64,000 bases of DNA from Microthrixaceae bacterium (GCA_027493675.1 JAOSKI010000010.1:1-64000); one strand, 5' to 3'. Shown: positions 41,030 through 52,060, counted from the stretch's first letter. Numbers and translations: made by a program. The notes: a model not told the origin generated them from the sequence alone.

Positions 41030-41697
41030 TCAGTCCTCGCCGGAGGACGCCTCTGCGGCGTCCCCACCTTCGGCGCTCTCGCCCTCGTCGCTCTCCCCGG
41101 CCCCCCTCGTCTTCGGCCACCGCGTCCTGGACGAGCGCAGCGCGCGTGAGCTCGGCGCTCACGACCACCTCGTCGCCCGGCGTGACCACGTCCACCTCGG
41201 CTGGAAGATCTAGGTCGTCCACGGTGATCGTGGTGTCCCATCGTCATCTCGGAGATGTCGACCATCACCTGGTCCGGTATGTCGGTCGGCTTCACGCTGA
41301 CCAGTACCGAGTTGAGGCGGAGCACTGCGATGCCGTCCTCGTGATGGACCTTCTCGGCATCACCGACGGTGTGAATGGGCACCTCCACCTCGATGCGTGC
41401 GTCGGGATCGACCCGCAGGAAGTCGACGTGGATGACCTCACGACGTACCGGATGACGCTGGATCTCCTTCACCACCGCCATCTCGTGGCTGCCGTCCACA
41501 TCCAGGTCGAGAAGTGCGTTGAGCCCTGCATCGGTGGTGAGCGCCCTACGGAGATCCGCTCCCTGCACCGACACTGCCAGCGGCTCCGGTGCCCAGTCCG
41601 TATACGACACCCGGAACCACGTTGTCCCTTCGCATCCTGCGCGCCGCCGCGAACCGCTGGGTCGGCCGGTAGTGAGTGTGATCTTGAACTCGGACAT
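41030..41697 (-). CDS. rplY: Ribosomal protein bL25, Ctc/TL5 type
   Basis: About 220 residues with the two-domain Ctc/TL5 architecture. The 5S-rRNA-binding domain (MSEFKITLTT; SVQGADLRRALTTDAGLNAL; VKEIQRHPVRREVIHVDFLR) is followed by the C-terminal beta domain (IEVEVPIHTVGDAEKVHHED; LPAEVDVVTPGDEVVVSAEL). It ends in an acidic tail (GESDEGESAEGGDAAEASSG). Shifts lie near 41635 and 41240. It is in the normal actinobacterial order prs-rplY-pth, all on the minus strand. Confidence 0.93.
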
Positions 41698-41786
41698 GGC
41701 GATGCTCCACCGATCTGCTACTGGGCCCCCACTCCGGGTCCGGCGACTCGGGGGTCGCTCCGGATGCTCCGCAGGGCCGACCAGCG

Positions 41787-41792
41787 ATTGTA
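41787..41792 (-). promoter_or_regulatory. Possible -10 element upstream of rplY
   Basis: On the minus strand TACAAT (41792-41787) lies in the 137-base gap between prs and rplY, about 90 bases before the rplY ATG. No convincing -35 hexamer is seen at 16-18 bases. It may give rplY-pth their own promoter within the cluster. Confidence 0.3.
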
Positions 41793-41834
41793 ACGAGTGT
41801 CGATCACCGGCGGGTAGCCGGGGCCCGAAACCGA

Positions 41835-42818
41835 TCAGCTCAGGTTCTTGCCGTCGAAGATCTGCGACACCGAGGAATCCTGGAACACCGCGTCGATTGC
41901 ATCCGCGGTGATCCCGGCGGCGGAGAGCACCTCGATCTTGTCGATCCGCTTCTCGGGCGGCAGGGGCAGCGTGTTGGTCACCACGACACGGTCGAGGGTC
42001 GAGTTCTTGAGCCGATCGATGGCCGGGCCCGAGAACACCCCGTGGGTGGCGGCACAGCACACCGAGGCTGCGTCGTGGTCGACCAACTGCTGAGCGGCGG
42101 CGACGATCGTTCCGCCGTGTCGATCATGTCGTCGATCAAGACACATGGTCGGCCCGCGACCTCGCCGACGACGTCCTTGGCCTCCACGGAGTTCTTCGCA
42201 CCCTTCACATGGCGCTTGTGCACGATGGCGAGATCGGCGCCGAGTTGGTTCGCGTAGCGCTCGGCCACCTTCACACGCCCGGCATCGGGCGAAACGACCA
42301 CCAGGTCGTCACCCAGGTTGGCCGCCATCCACTCGACCAGCACAGGCATCGCCGTGAGATGGTCCCACCGGGCCGTCGAAGAACCCCTGGATCTGCCCCG
42401 AGTGGAGGTCGACCGAGATGATCCGCTTCGCTCCGGCCGTGGCGAACATGTCGGCCACCAACTTGGCGGTGATGGGCTCCCTGCCCTCGGCCTTGCGGTC
42501 CTGGCGGCCGTAGCCGTAGAACGGCGCAACGACGCTGATGCGCTTGGCGCTCGCCCGCTTGGCCGCGTCCACCATGATCAGCTGCTCCATGATGGTGTCG
42601 TTGACCGACAGATCCGTGGTGGAGCAGTGGCTACCGAAGATGAACACGTCGGCACCCCGGATCGAGTCACCGAAACGACAGTGCAGCTCTCCGTTGGCGA
42701 ACTCGGCGATCTCGAGCGGATCAAGGTGGGTTCCCAGGGCGGCAGCCACCTCTTCGGCCAGGTCGTGGTTGGCGCGTCCGGCGACCAGCACGAGTCGCTT
42801 CTTGGTCACCAGTTCCAC
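41835..42818 (-). CDS. prs: Ribose-phosphate pyrophosphokinase
   Basis: The enzyme makes PRPP from ribose 5-phosphate and ATP. Class I landmarks are EIAEFANGELHCRFGDSIRG, FIFGSHCSTTDLSVNDTIME, APFYGYGRQDRKAEGREPIT, RIISVDLHSGQIQGFFDGPV and the PRPP loop VLIDDMIDTAGTIVAAAQQL. Shifts near 42360 and 42110 change frame without losing residues. The total of about 327 residues is normal. The start GTG 42818 is preceded by CGGAGG and lies 32 bases after the GlmU stop. PRPP supply also suits the nucleoside-salvage genes at the right end. Confidence 0.95.
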
Positions 42819-42850
42819 AACGCGCCTCCGATTCCCGTGGAGAGCCCCGT

Positions 42851-43968
42851 TCAGCTCCCGACGGCCTCCGGTCCAGGAGTGTAGAACGCGCCTGTGGTGA
42901 TGTCAGACCCGATCACCGATCCAGGGGGCAGGTGGACGAACGGGCCCACGGCGCACCGGTCACCGATGGTGGCGCGGTCCGACACCACGTGGGTGAGGGT
43001 GCAGTCGTCGCCCACCACCGAATCGAGCAACCTGCAACCGGGCCCCACCTCGGTGCCGTCCCCCCACGCGGGTATCGCCCTGCAGGATCACGCCGGGAAA
43101 CAGCGACACGTCACGTCCCAACCGCACAGTGGTGTCGACGTAGGTGACCGCCGGATCCACCATCGTCACGCCTTGCGCCATCAAGGCCTCGTTCGTCCGG
43201 TGGCGCAACTCGGCTTCGGCCTGGGCAAGTTGGCGCGGTCGTTCACCCCGGCGGTCTCCTCCGCCGCAGCGAGGTGGGCATCCACTCGGTGTCCGGCGGC
43301 GACCAGCACCGAGACCACGTCGGTCAGGTAGTACTCACCCTGGCTGTTGTCCGGCTCCACCGCCGCAACGCCGGAGCGAGGAGGGAACGACGGAAGCAGT
43401 AGATCGACGTGTTCACCTCACGTACCGCAAGCTGCTCCTCGGTGGCGTCACCGTGCTCCACCACTGCGGTCACCGAACCGTCGGCGCCTCGCAGCACACG
43501 GCCGTAGCCGGTGGGATCCCTCCACCTCCGAGGTCAGCAGAGTGGCTGCGCGCCGCTCGCACGATGCCTGTCCACCAAGGCTTCGATCGTCGCGGCCCGC
43601 AGCAACGGGGTGTCGCCGGGGAGCACCAGCACATCACCCTCGTCGTCCTCGGGCAGCCCCACGAGGCCGACCATCGTCGCGTCGCCGGTTCCTCGCTGCA
43701 CCTGCTGTTCGACGAAGTCGAAAGGGACGTCACCGAGGTGCTCCTGCATCTTCTTGGTCACCCACTCGCCCTTGTGGCCCACCACGATCACTGCACTGGT
43801 GACCCCGACAGTGGAGAGGGAGTCGAGCACGTAGGCGAGCATCGGCCTGCCACAGAGGCGGTGCAGTGGCTTCGGACGCTCCGAGCGCATGCGGGAGCCC
43901 TGACCCGCGGCCAGCAGCACGGCGGTGAGCCCCCCATCGGTGGAAGGCGTGGAGGAATGGTCGGTCAT
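42851..43968 (-). CDS. glmU: GlmU-like UDP-GlcNAc pyrophosphorylase lacking acetyltransferase half
   Basis: The uridyltransferase domain is complete: [20 protein letters not shown] and [18 protein letters not shown], then [15 protein letters not shown] and [11 protein letters not shown]. After several frame breaks (43550-43230) the linker ([20 protein letters not shown]) and the first coils of the left-handed beta-helix follow ([40 protein letters not shown]). It ends [19 protein letters not shown], just where E. coli GlmU reaches Lys351. The acetyl-acceptor His (GHLTY) and the rest of the helix are missing, and prs begins 33 bases on. Length is about 372 versus 450-480 residues. It would make UDP-GlcNAc from GlcNAc-1-P only. 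Confidence 0.85.
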
Positions 43969-43969
43969 G

Positions 43970-44042
43970 CTCTCGGGGCAGGGATCGAACCTGCAACCTC
44001 CTGATCCAAAGTCAGGCGTTCTGCCGATTGAACTACCCGAGA
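43970..44042 (-). tRNA. tRNA-Gln (UUG anticodon)
   Basis: The acceptor stem TCTCGGG/CCCGAGA pairs perfectly. The anticodon arm is CCTGA-CTTTGGA-TCAGG with anticodon TTG, and the T-arm is GCAGG-TTCGATC-CCTGC. The D-arm is GTTC-AATCGGCA-GAAC. The discriminator is G and CCA is not encoded. It sits directly upstream of glmU (start codon 1 base after the discriminator), the same neighbour as in mycobacteria. Confidence 0.95.
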
Positions 44043-44052
44043 CCGTGGTCCA

Positions 44053-44058
44053 AAGCTA
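44053..44058 (-). promoter_or_regulatory. Possible -10 element of tRNA-Gln
   Basis: TAGCTT on the minus strand lies about 10 bases before the tRNA 5' end, the right distance for transcription starting a few bases upstream of the mature end. No good -35 is seen. The FkbM gene ends at 44082, so the promoter would lie just after it. Confidence 0.35.
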
Positions 44059-44081
44059 CTGCACCCACCCGTGATCACCCT

Positions 44082-44830
44082 TCAGAGCCAGGGTGCGCGT
44101 TCGGCGGGGAACATGAAGAAGTTGTGCTTGGTGTGGACCTCCGGATCCCAGGCCACCAGATCATCACCGTCGAGCACACCCACCACATATCGGAGGTCCT
44201 CGAAGAACTTCACCGACACCCGCCGGTTCTCACCGACACCCAACTCGGTGTACACGATCGGCCTGCAGCGCTCGATCAGGGACCTCCCACCGGCGAACAC
44301 GTACTGCTCGAAGTCCTCCACGTCGATCTTGATCCCGCAGACCTCCACACCGGCCAGCTCCTCGATGTCGTCCAGGCGGCGTTGGGGGACCCGGTAGTGC
44401 TCGCCCGCGTCGGGATCGGACGGGCCACCCGTGAGCACACGCGACAGGCCCTGCATCCGCACCGAGGACTCGAGCGGCATCACCATCTCCAGGGTGTCCG
44501 ACGAATCCCCAGCGCGATCCCGTGAACGGTCACGTTGTCGAGGCCACCACGGCGCACGATCTCACGGAGGACTGCCAGGTTGTCCGGTACGGGCTCGAAG
44601 GCATGCACGTGGCCGCGATCCACACGACGTGCAAGGTGCACCGTCATGATCCCGATGTTGGCGCCGATGTCGAGCACCACACCGTCACGTGGCATCAACT
44701 CGACCAGGCGCAGCACGTCGCGCTCGTTGCGGTCGTAGCGCAGCGTCGCCGCCTTGAACCGCGAGAACAGGTACAGGTACCGGTGGAATCCGAGCAACCG
44801 TTGGAGCAGGTGTTGGATCCTGCGTTCCAT
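44082..44830 (-). CDS. FkbM-family SAM-dependent methyltransferase
   Basis: The SAM site is VVLDIGANIGIMTVHLARRV, followed by HVHAFEPVPDNLAVLREIVR (the FkbM FEPxP..L motif) and NVTVHGIALG. After a shift near 44505 it continues DTLEMVMPLESSVRMQGL, CGIKIDVEDFEQYVFAGG (IKIDVEGxE motif with D in place of G) and NFFMFPAERAPWL. About 250 residues. FkbM enzymes O-methylate sugars or polyketides. Here the polysaccharide genes around it suggest capping or modification of a glycan. It is transcribed toward tRNA-Gln and glmU. Confidence 0.88.
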
Positions 44831-44882
44831 GCATCACCTCCCAGGAGCGTCGGGCACCACAGCGTTCATGTCGATTCGGTGT

Positions 44883-46070
44883 TCATGTCGATTCAACTAT
44901 GGCCGACAGGCGGTCGCCGACCGCACTCCAGGAGTAGTGGGCGTCGACGAAGTCCCACGCTGCATCGGAGATGCCCCGGTAGGCGGTGGCGGAGTCGAGC
45001 ACGTCGACGATGCGCGACGCGAACTCCTCGGCCGTCGCAGCGAGGAGTATCTGGCGGTCCGGTTCTGCACCGATGGCGTTGTTGACCAGCTCCGTGGTCA
45101 CGCACGGGACACCCATCGCCATGGACTCGAGGACCTTGTTCTGCTGGCCCGCACCGATGAACAAGCGGGGCGACCATCAGGCGTGTGCGTCGGTAGGCGT
45201 CACGGATGTCGTCGACCCAGCCGCTGACCTCCACCCGGCTGTCCGCAAGAGCCCGCACCGACCGCGTGGGGCGTGCCCCCGCGAGCAGGACCTTCGCCGA
45301 TGGGCGCCGAGCCCACACCGGTGGCATGACCTCCTTTACCAGCATGTGAGCGGCACGCACGTTGGGCGGGTAGCCCATGTTGCCCACGAAGGCCACGTCC
45401 ACGTCGGTCCGAGCATCCGGATCCCGCCGCGCGAACACGGCGGTGTCCACTCCGTTGGGGAGGATCTCCACGCCCAGCGGGTCGGGGACCTCAGGCAGTC
45501 GCGGTCCTGTTCGGAGATCACGACTCTGCGAGAGAAGGCCTCGAACGCCTCGGCCTCGGCCGCCCCGATGCGATCCGCCTCGAACTCGAAGACCCTGCGC
45601 AGCGCCGCGCCGTGCTGGTTGGCGCGCCGACGCATCGCCGCAGCGAAGGCATCCTGGTAGTCGATGGTGGCGTCGAGAGACAACCCGTCGACGGCCCAGG
45701 CAGTGCGGAGCAGCTGGCAGTAGAGGTGGTCGGGCTGCTCACGCTCGATGATCCTGTGCACCTCGCGACGGGTGCCCGGAGCAGAGAAGTAGCCGACTTG
45801 CAGGGGCCGACCGGTGACGAGTCCGGCGCCGGTCGACATCACAGTGGAGATCCGGCTGCGTGAGACCACATGGCTTCGGATCCCCATTTCGTCGATCACA
45901 GCCCTGGCGCTCCGGTCCACCTCGCCCTCCGAGAGCGCCACGAGAACCACCTCGTGGTGTCGCGCAAGTTCCCTCAGCTGATAGTGGGCCCTGAGCTTGT
46001 CGCCGCGTTCGATGGGATAGGGGAACCGCGACGTCACGGCAAGGATCTTCACGGGAGACGTTGGTAGCAC
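44883..46070 (-). CDS. Group 1 glycosyltransferase
   Basis: The N-terminal GT-B acceptor domain reads VKILAVTSRFPYPIERGDKL (GDK loop), HYQLRELARHHEVVLVALSE and YCQLLRTAWAVDGL. The donor domain begins VEILPNGVDTAVFARRD (NGVD) and holds VAFVGNMGYPPNVRAAHMLV, VSGWVDDIRDAYRRTRLMVA and QQNKVLESMAMGVPCVTTEL (the GxxNKxLExMAxGxPvV donor motif). It resembles the family of glycosyltransferases found with exopolysaccharide and exosortase loci. Shifts lie near 45490 and 45165. It probably adds a sugar to the lipid-linked repeat made by the downstream sugar transferase. Confidence 0.87.
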
Positions 46071-46110
46071 ACCGCGCTGTCGTCCTCCGCCATGAGGGGA
46101 GGGGCGGTGG

Positions 46111-47666
46111 TCAGCGACGCCGGCCGAGCAGCGTCGGTATGGTGCGCAGCGTGATCACCAGGTCACGCCACATCGACCAGTTCTCGATGTACCTGTTGTC
46201 GAGACGGACCCGCCGTTCGATGCTCGAATCACCCCAGTAGCCGTTGACCTGGGCCCAACCCGTGATCCCCACCGGAACCCTGTGCCGGTGCTCGTAGCCG
46301 TCGACTTCGGCGGAGAACTGCTCCACGAAGTGCGGCCGCTCGGGGCGGGGTCCGACCAACGACATCTCGCCCCTCAGCACGTTGATCAGCTGTGGGAGTT
46401 CGTCGAGGTGAGACGGCCGCAGGAACCTTCCAACCGCAGTGACCCTGTCGTCCTGATCGACCGACCACTGGGTATGGGAATCGTCGTTCACCGTCATCGT
46501 GCGGAACTTCAGGATCTCGAAGGGTCGTCCACCCAGACCGATGCGGACCTGCCTGAAGAACACCGGGCCCGCGACGTGAGCTTCACCGCCAGCGCACACG
46601 CTGCCATGACGGGAGCCGTGAGCACCAGCAGCCCCACCGCCGTCAGGAGGTCGATCACGCGCTTGGCACGAAGGGCCCGCTGTCCGCTGTTGACCACCTT
46701 CATCAAGGGCAAGCCGTCCACCTCATGACCCAGGTCACTTGCGGAGATTCCCAGTTCGAAGAGCCGTGGAACCACGTAGAACTGCACGTCCAGTCCCCTG
46801 CACTGCCTCACGATCCCGACCAACTCGGTCTCGGGAACACCGCCGAACGCGATCACCACGTTGCGCACACCCGTGGCCGTGAGGATCGCCGGTAGGTCCC
46901 TGGGATGGCCCACGAGTGGAAGGTCGTTGTCCTCGGCGCTGAAGCGGTCCACGAACCCGCAGGGAACGAGACCCATCTGCGGGTTGTCGTCCAGCGCGGC
47001 GGCCACCTCGACGCCGGTGAGTCCGGATCCGACGATGAGGGTGTCCTCCAAGTCGTAGCCATTGGAACGCGCACGCGCCCACAACTTGTAGTTGATGATC
47101 CTGCCGATGAGAACCAACGGCAAGGTGAACACCACGATCTGGACCAGGACTACTACGTCAATCGTGGTGGAGACGTCTTGGTCTTCTGCGAATCCTGCGA
47201 GGAGCAAGAGGCCCGAGGCCGCGCTCAGGAGCCCCCATATGACCACGGGAGCAATGGCCACGCGCATGGCCAGGGAGATGAGGCCCTCACTCGGTGTGAT
47301 CACATGGTGGCCACGGCTGTGCGTAGGCCACAGCAACAACACGACCACCACGACGAACAGGGCCACGATCCCCAAGGCGGGCTTGTCGGAAGCGCCCGGC
47401 GCGATGCTCCACAACATGAAGGGGACGCCCACCGCAACGGCATCCAACAGGTGGCCGGCTTGACGCACGAACCTGCCGACCGCGCGTCTTTCGCTCTGGG
47501 AGATGCGTTCTCTGGGTGCTGCAAGCACCGGATCGTCAGCGACGACCTCATCAACGGATTCCACCTCGTCAGCCGATACGGTGCTGTCCGCACTGAGATC
47601 AATCACAAGACTCTCCCGGGAAGTTCCACCCCCCAGGAATCCATCAGCCTCGGTGATCTTCAACAT
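46111..47666 (-). CDS. WbaP-type polyprenyl-phosphate sugar-1-phosphate transferase
   Basis: About 518 residues. The N-terminal four to five TM segments (GHLLDAVAVGVPFMLWSIAP; ALGIVALFVVVVVLLLWPTH; IDVVVLVQIVVFTLPLVLIG) lead to a CoA-binding-like domain (DTLIVGSGLTGVEVAAALDD). The bacterial sugar transferase domain starts RALRAKRVIDLLTAVGLLVL. After a shift near 46580 it has RPFEILKFRTMTVNDDS, LDELPQLINVLRGEMSLVGP, RPERPHFVEQF and GWAQVNGYWGDSSIERRVRL. It commits the first sugar to undecaprenyl phosphate. The start chosen is ATG 47666; upstream M is possible. Confidence 0.92.
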
Positions 47667-47967
47667 TGCGCCCCTGCTTCGATGTGACGACCCAGCCCGG
47701 CCGTCTCCTGCAATGTAACCGTGTGGCACCCGCCACAGTCAAGGGGCATTGTGCCCAAGCGAACTGGACCGCCGGACTCATGGAGTTGGTCCCGGCTCAC
47801 CACCCGATTCACACTGGCCTCGACCGACCCGCTGTGAGGGGTGGCCGTGCGGAGCCTGATCAGATACTCGACCGTCCGGTGCACGACGGCCAGAAGGACT
47901 GTGACCAGTTGAACCGGAGAGCGACCGATCGGACAGTGATGGACCTGAAGGAGTGCGGGGTGAAGCA
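47667..47967. other. Divergent intergenic region, no gene seen
   Basis: This 301-base gap separates the divergently transcribed sugar transferase and GNAT gene. It must contain promoters for both but has no clear -10/-35 pair. AAGGAG at 47948-47953 lies slightly far from the ATG at 47968. No conserved protein frame crosses it. Confidence 0.5.
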
Positions 47968-49065
47968 ATGGTGACCCTGGAGCAGCGCCCCGCGCTGGCC
48001 GAGCTGAGTGCACCCTGGGACGAGTTGGTGGACCTCAGCCCGCTCCCGTCACCGTTCTTGAAGTCCTGGTGGGTCGACAACGCCGCTCGGGGCGAACCGA
48101 CGATTCTCACCTGTCGCGGCGATGACGGCAGCCTTGTCGGAGGTGCCGCGTTCGAAGTGGACCGGGTCGGCCTGGGCCCACTCGGGATCCCACGGGTCAG
48201 GGTCCTCGGTCACGGCCCACTGGCGCCCGACCACATCGACGTGCTGGCCGCCCCCGGACACAGAGCGGACGTCCTGGCAGCGGTCTGTGGATGGCTGCGC
48301 TCGGGCAACCGGATCGTCGACCTCGACGGGCTCTCCGCCGACTGCGAGGTTCCGTGGCTGATCGACGCTCGGCTGTTGTCCCGCCAGGTCGCTCCCTACC
48401 GCACCCTGGAGTCCACCGATCCGGTGGCGGAGCTCACAGGCCGGCTGCGAAGCACGATCAAGCGGACTACCAAACGGCTTGCCGGCAGCGGGTTCGAGCC
48501 GCGCCTGGTCGCTCCAACTGACATGGAGCGGGCACTGGACACGCTGTTCCACCTTCATTCCCATCGCTGGGCGGACCGATCGTCGTGGAGTTCGTCGGAG
48601 GCGGGGCCCGTGGCCGTCGATGCGTCGTCCGAGCCCGGACAGGCCACGTCAGAGGGCGCTCTGAGACGGACACTGCTGGCAGGCCTCCGATGTGGGGGTG
48701 CGGTGATCCACGAGATGACAGATGGCTCACAGGTGATCGCATCGGAGATCGAACTGATCGCAGGGCGGCGAGTTGCCTTCTACCAGGCGGGGCGACTGAC
48801 TGACCAGGAGTTCCGAGGAAGCGGATCGGCGCTCAAGGCGGAGGTCCTGCGATGGGCCGTGCGCGAAGGCATGACCGAGTTCGACCTGCTTCGGGGAGAC
48901 GACGCCTACAAGGACGACTGGGCAAACGCCCGGCGCGAAGTCCTCCGGGTACGCATCGGTTCAGGTGGCGTCGGACGGCCCGCTGCACGGATGATGGACA
49001 CGTGGCGGCGACTTGCACCGGGCGTCGCACGGCTGTCCTCGCGACTTCGCTCAGGCTCCCCGTAG
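47968..49065 (+). CDS. FemAB/GNAT-like N-acyltransferase, CelD type
   Basis: This intact 365-residue protein of the BcsL/CelD-FemAB type begins WDELVDLSPLPSPFLKSWWV and has the family's central RSTIKRTTKRLAGSGFEPRL. The C-terminal acetyltransferase fold is IASEIELIAGRRVAFYQAGR then TDQEFRGSGSALKAEVLRWA and FDLLRGDDAYKDDWA (FDFLxGdxxYKxxW). Such proteins N-acylate sugars or peptides in exopolysaccharide loci. It is encoded opposite to its neighbours and its last 15 bases overlap the flippase 3' end, a tight convergent pair. Confidence 0.88.
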   Translation: MVTLEQRPALAELSAPWDELVDLSPLPSPFLKSWWVDNAARGEPTILTCRGDDGSLVGGAAFEVDRVGLGPLGIPRVRVLGHGPLAPDHIDVLAAPGHRADVLAAVCGWLRSGNRIVDLDGLSADCEVPWLIDARLLSRQVAPYRTLESTDPVAELTGRLRSTIKRTTKRLAGSGFEPRLVAPTDMERALDTLFHLHSHRWADRSSWSSSEAGPVAVDASSEPGQATSEGALRRTLLAGLRCGGAVIHEMTDGSQVIASEIELIAGRRVAFYQAGRLTDQEFRGSGSALKAEVLRWAVREGMTEFDLLRGDDAYKDDWANARREVLRVRIGSGGVGRPAARMMDTWRRLAPGVARLSSRLRSGSP

Positions 49066-50590
49066 CCTGGTCAGCACATCGGAGAACACCGCCCTCGACC
49101 TGCGTGACACGCCGAGCGCCAGCACTGCGCCAAGTGCTCCTGCCAATGCGATCAGGACACCCGAGACGAACCCGGCATCGGTCACGAGGCGCACAGGCAG
49201 TGCGAACGCCAGGACACCCGCCGTCACGGCGACGCCCGGCCACGTCGAGGCGAGCACGCTCAGCATCGAAGCACCGATCAACCCGTTGACGATCACCTGA
49301 CGGATCCCGATGAACACGATCTGGGTGACCAGGTGCGACACCGCCACCCACGCGATCCCGTGCGGCGCCGCGAACCACATGACCACCAGCATCGTGGGAA
49401 CCATGACGAGGTTGATCCGCATCAACAGCCCCGGGCGGTTGATCGCGTAGAGCAGGTCACCGGTCGCGAAGCCGAGACCGGTGATGCACCCGGTGATCGA
49501 GATGATCTCCATGGTGGGAACCGCCGCTGTGTCGCCGGTACCGAACATCACCGTGATCGCGTCACGGGCGATCAGCGCCAGGCCCACTCCCACAGGAATC
49601 GAGAACAGCGCAACGAGGCCCAGGGCCTGGTACATGGCATTGCAGAGGGCCTCGTGGCCTTTGGATCGAATCCTGCTGTACATGGGGAACAGCACCGCCG
49701 ACATGGCGTTGAGCTGACCACCCATGACGATCTCGGGTAAGCGGAAGGCCTGGTAGTACAGATCCAACGAGGAGGTCCGGTTGCCGACGATGAAGTAGTC
49801 GCCGTTGAGAGCAAGCAACCCGAGGAACCGGTTCCCCGCCATACGCCAGGCGTATGCGAACAGCTCCTTGACAACCGGCCCCTCCCAGGCGAGGACCGGT
49901 CGGAACCTCATCAACGCCCAGGTGCCTGCGGTCCACACGAGACGTGAGATCAGGAAGCCCCAGACCACACCCCCAGATGCCCATGTCGAGCATCATCACC
50001 ATCACTATCGTGACCACCAGGCGTGAGCCGTCCCGTGCCAGCTCGGTGTAGGTGCGGGGCCGGAAGTCGAGATCACGGGTGAGCAGAGCCCACGGGACGG
50101 TGTTGAGCCCGGTGATCACGATCAAGGGACCGATCACCATGAACACCGCGACGTAGTCGTCCAGGTTGAACAGTGCGGCGATCACAGGAGCCGCGGCGAC
50201 TGAGGCGATGCCCAGCAGGACGGCGAAGGCGATGTTCGCGGTGAAGGCGATGTCGACACGCCTGCTTCTGCCATCCTCCTGTTCGTAGATCAACGCGGCA
50301 CCCATGCCCAGATCGAGCGCAGTGTCGGTGTAGAGCGTCACCACGGTGACCGCGACCATCACCGAGTACTCCACCTTGTCGAGTTCCCGTGCCAGCAGTG
50401 AAGCGAGCACCAGCGCTACACCGAATCGGCTGAGAATGCCTACGTTGGCCCACAGGTACCCCCTCGTGGCCTTGGTGCCAAGGCCCTCTGCCGTACCGGA
50501 ACCGTCGACCTGCGGTGATGCCCCGGGCGCGAGGTCACCTCGTTCGTCTCCGGTCGACTCGGACTCGTCCATGTCGTCGGACAAGGTCAC
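49051..50590 (-). CDS. Wzx-type polysaccharide flippase (MOP superfamily)
   Basis: About 512 residues. The N-terminus (GLGTKATRGYLWANVGILSR) leads into 12-14 hydrophobic segments: VALVLASLLARELDKVEYSV, DTALDLGMGAALIYEQED, AFAVLLGIASVAAAPVIAAL, YFIVGNRTSSLDLYYQAFRL, AVLFPMYSRIRSKGHEALCN and ALFSIPVGVGLALIARDAIT. The pattern matches the RfbX/MVF flippases that move lipid-linked repeat units across the membrane. A shift lies near 49985. Its start overlaps the upstream Wzz gene (ATGA), so the two are coupled. Confidence 0.9.
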
Positions 50591-51920
50591 CCGCGCATGA
50601 CCACGACCCCCGAAGGGCCCGAGGCGAACGACCGCAGGGCGTCACCTGCCAACCTGGCATCGGTGAGGCGGGTGCGACCCTCGGTGACGACCATCAGCGT
50701 CGTGTCCGCCAACGAGAGCATCTGTGAGGTTGGAACGGGTCCGGGGATCTGAGGTCCGTTGATGATGACCACGTACCGGCCGGCGAGGCCGTCAAGGACT
50801 CGGTCCAACGACGACCGCATGCGCAGGATGTTCCGGCTGCGGTCGATTCCGGCGCCGATGAAGCGCACCATGCCCTCGGGGGCGGTCATCCCGTCCAGCT
50901 CGCGCGGCATGCGGGAGTCGGGGGAGGTCCAGCAGTGCAGTATCCGCCGGCAGCTGTCCCGACAGGCACTCGCTGAGGCCGGCCATGTCGGACGCCCCGA
51001 GGAGGTTGGTCAGCTCACCGTGCTGCAGGTCGGCATCCAGCAGCGCAACCGGCTGACCGAAGCTGCGGGCGATCACGTTGGCCAGGGCCAATGACATCAG
51101 AGCGCGGTCGGTTGCCGAGTCGGGCCCGACGAGCACCAGCCTGTGGATCGGCTCGTCGAGGCTCAGGCGCTCGACCGCCGAGATCACTCCTGCCACAGCA
51201 TCGCGGGGATTACCGCTTCGTCCCGACAACGGTGGCACCTTCACCAGCACAGGTAGGTCGATCGCCTCGGTGACGTCCTGAGCGCTGGCAACCACCGGCT
51301 TGCGCAGATTGCGGAACAGGAACACCAGGTACGGCACCAGTCCGCCGATGACCATGCCGAACAGGCCTGCGAACCACATCGGGAAACGTGCAACTGATTG
51401 CAGGGGATACGGGAAGACCTGCTGGAACACGGGCCCGGCGATGCGCTGGTCTACCGGCAGCTCGCTCTGTTGTGAGTCGAACACCCCCCGCAGCGCGGGG
51501 AGTATCTGCGCGCTCACCGCCTCGGAGAACTCCTTGTCGGTGCTGGTAGCGGTCACATCGATGTACGGCGACAGTGGAGGGCGACGCGTCGAGATGACCG
51601 AATCGATCGCGTCGATCGACTGCTCGAAGTCTCCCCGTCGCTTCACTTCCCGCGGCCATGGCCGGAGCCTTGACGATCTCCTCAAGTGCCGCTGACAGCA
51701 CGTCGTTCTCGTTTGCGTTGGCACCTGAGAACACCAAGAAGGAGCGAGTCGTCTCGTAGCGTGGTGGGCTCAGCTGGGAGAACACCACGGCGATGACCGC
51801 TGTCACGAGCGCGGATGCAACCACGATGAGCGTCTGGTTGCGGCTCAACCTCAGCGACCGACGCTCCTGCACGACGGGAGCCTGACGCTCCAACGTCTCG
51901 TCATATGGCATCGGTGTCAT
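50587..51920 (-). CDS. Wzz/chain-length regulator with degenerate tyrosine-kinase module
   Basis: About 445 residues. The N-terminal cytoplasmic stretch and TM1 (LRLSRNQTLIVVASALVTAV) are followed by a periplasmic loop and TM2 (GLFGMVIGGLVPYLVFLF), the Wzz fold. After TM2 the cytoplasmic part resembles a BY-kinase: LDEPIHRLVLVGPDSATDRA, ALANVIARSFGQPVALLDAD and VVIINGPQIPGPVPTSQMLS. The Walker A lysine loop (GxGKS/T) is absent (VGPDSATDRALMS), while Walker A' (ALLDADLQHG) remains, and no tyrosine cluster is seen at the C-terminus (PSGVVVMRG). Frame changes occur near 51650 and 50915. It probably controls chain length without kinase activity. Confidence 0.82.
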
Positions 51921-52060
51921 GGTCTGCCGTTCGAAGTCGGATCCCCTACGGGTCGCACGGAGTCTACCGGCAGGACACTGCATTCACCCATCCACCGCAC
52001 CTATCCATCCTACCCCGACACAGAGCAGGATCCGATTGGGAATCATCCAACAGAAGGATC

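Noticed and set aside
46905..47687. 260-codon open frame on the + strand
   Set aside because: It is antisense to the sugar transferase, with no motif.
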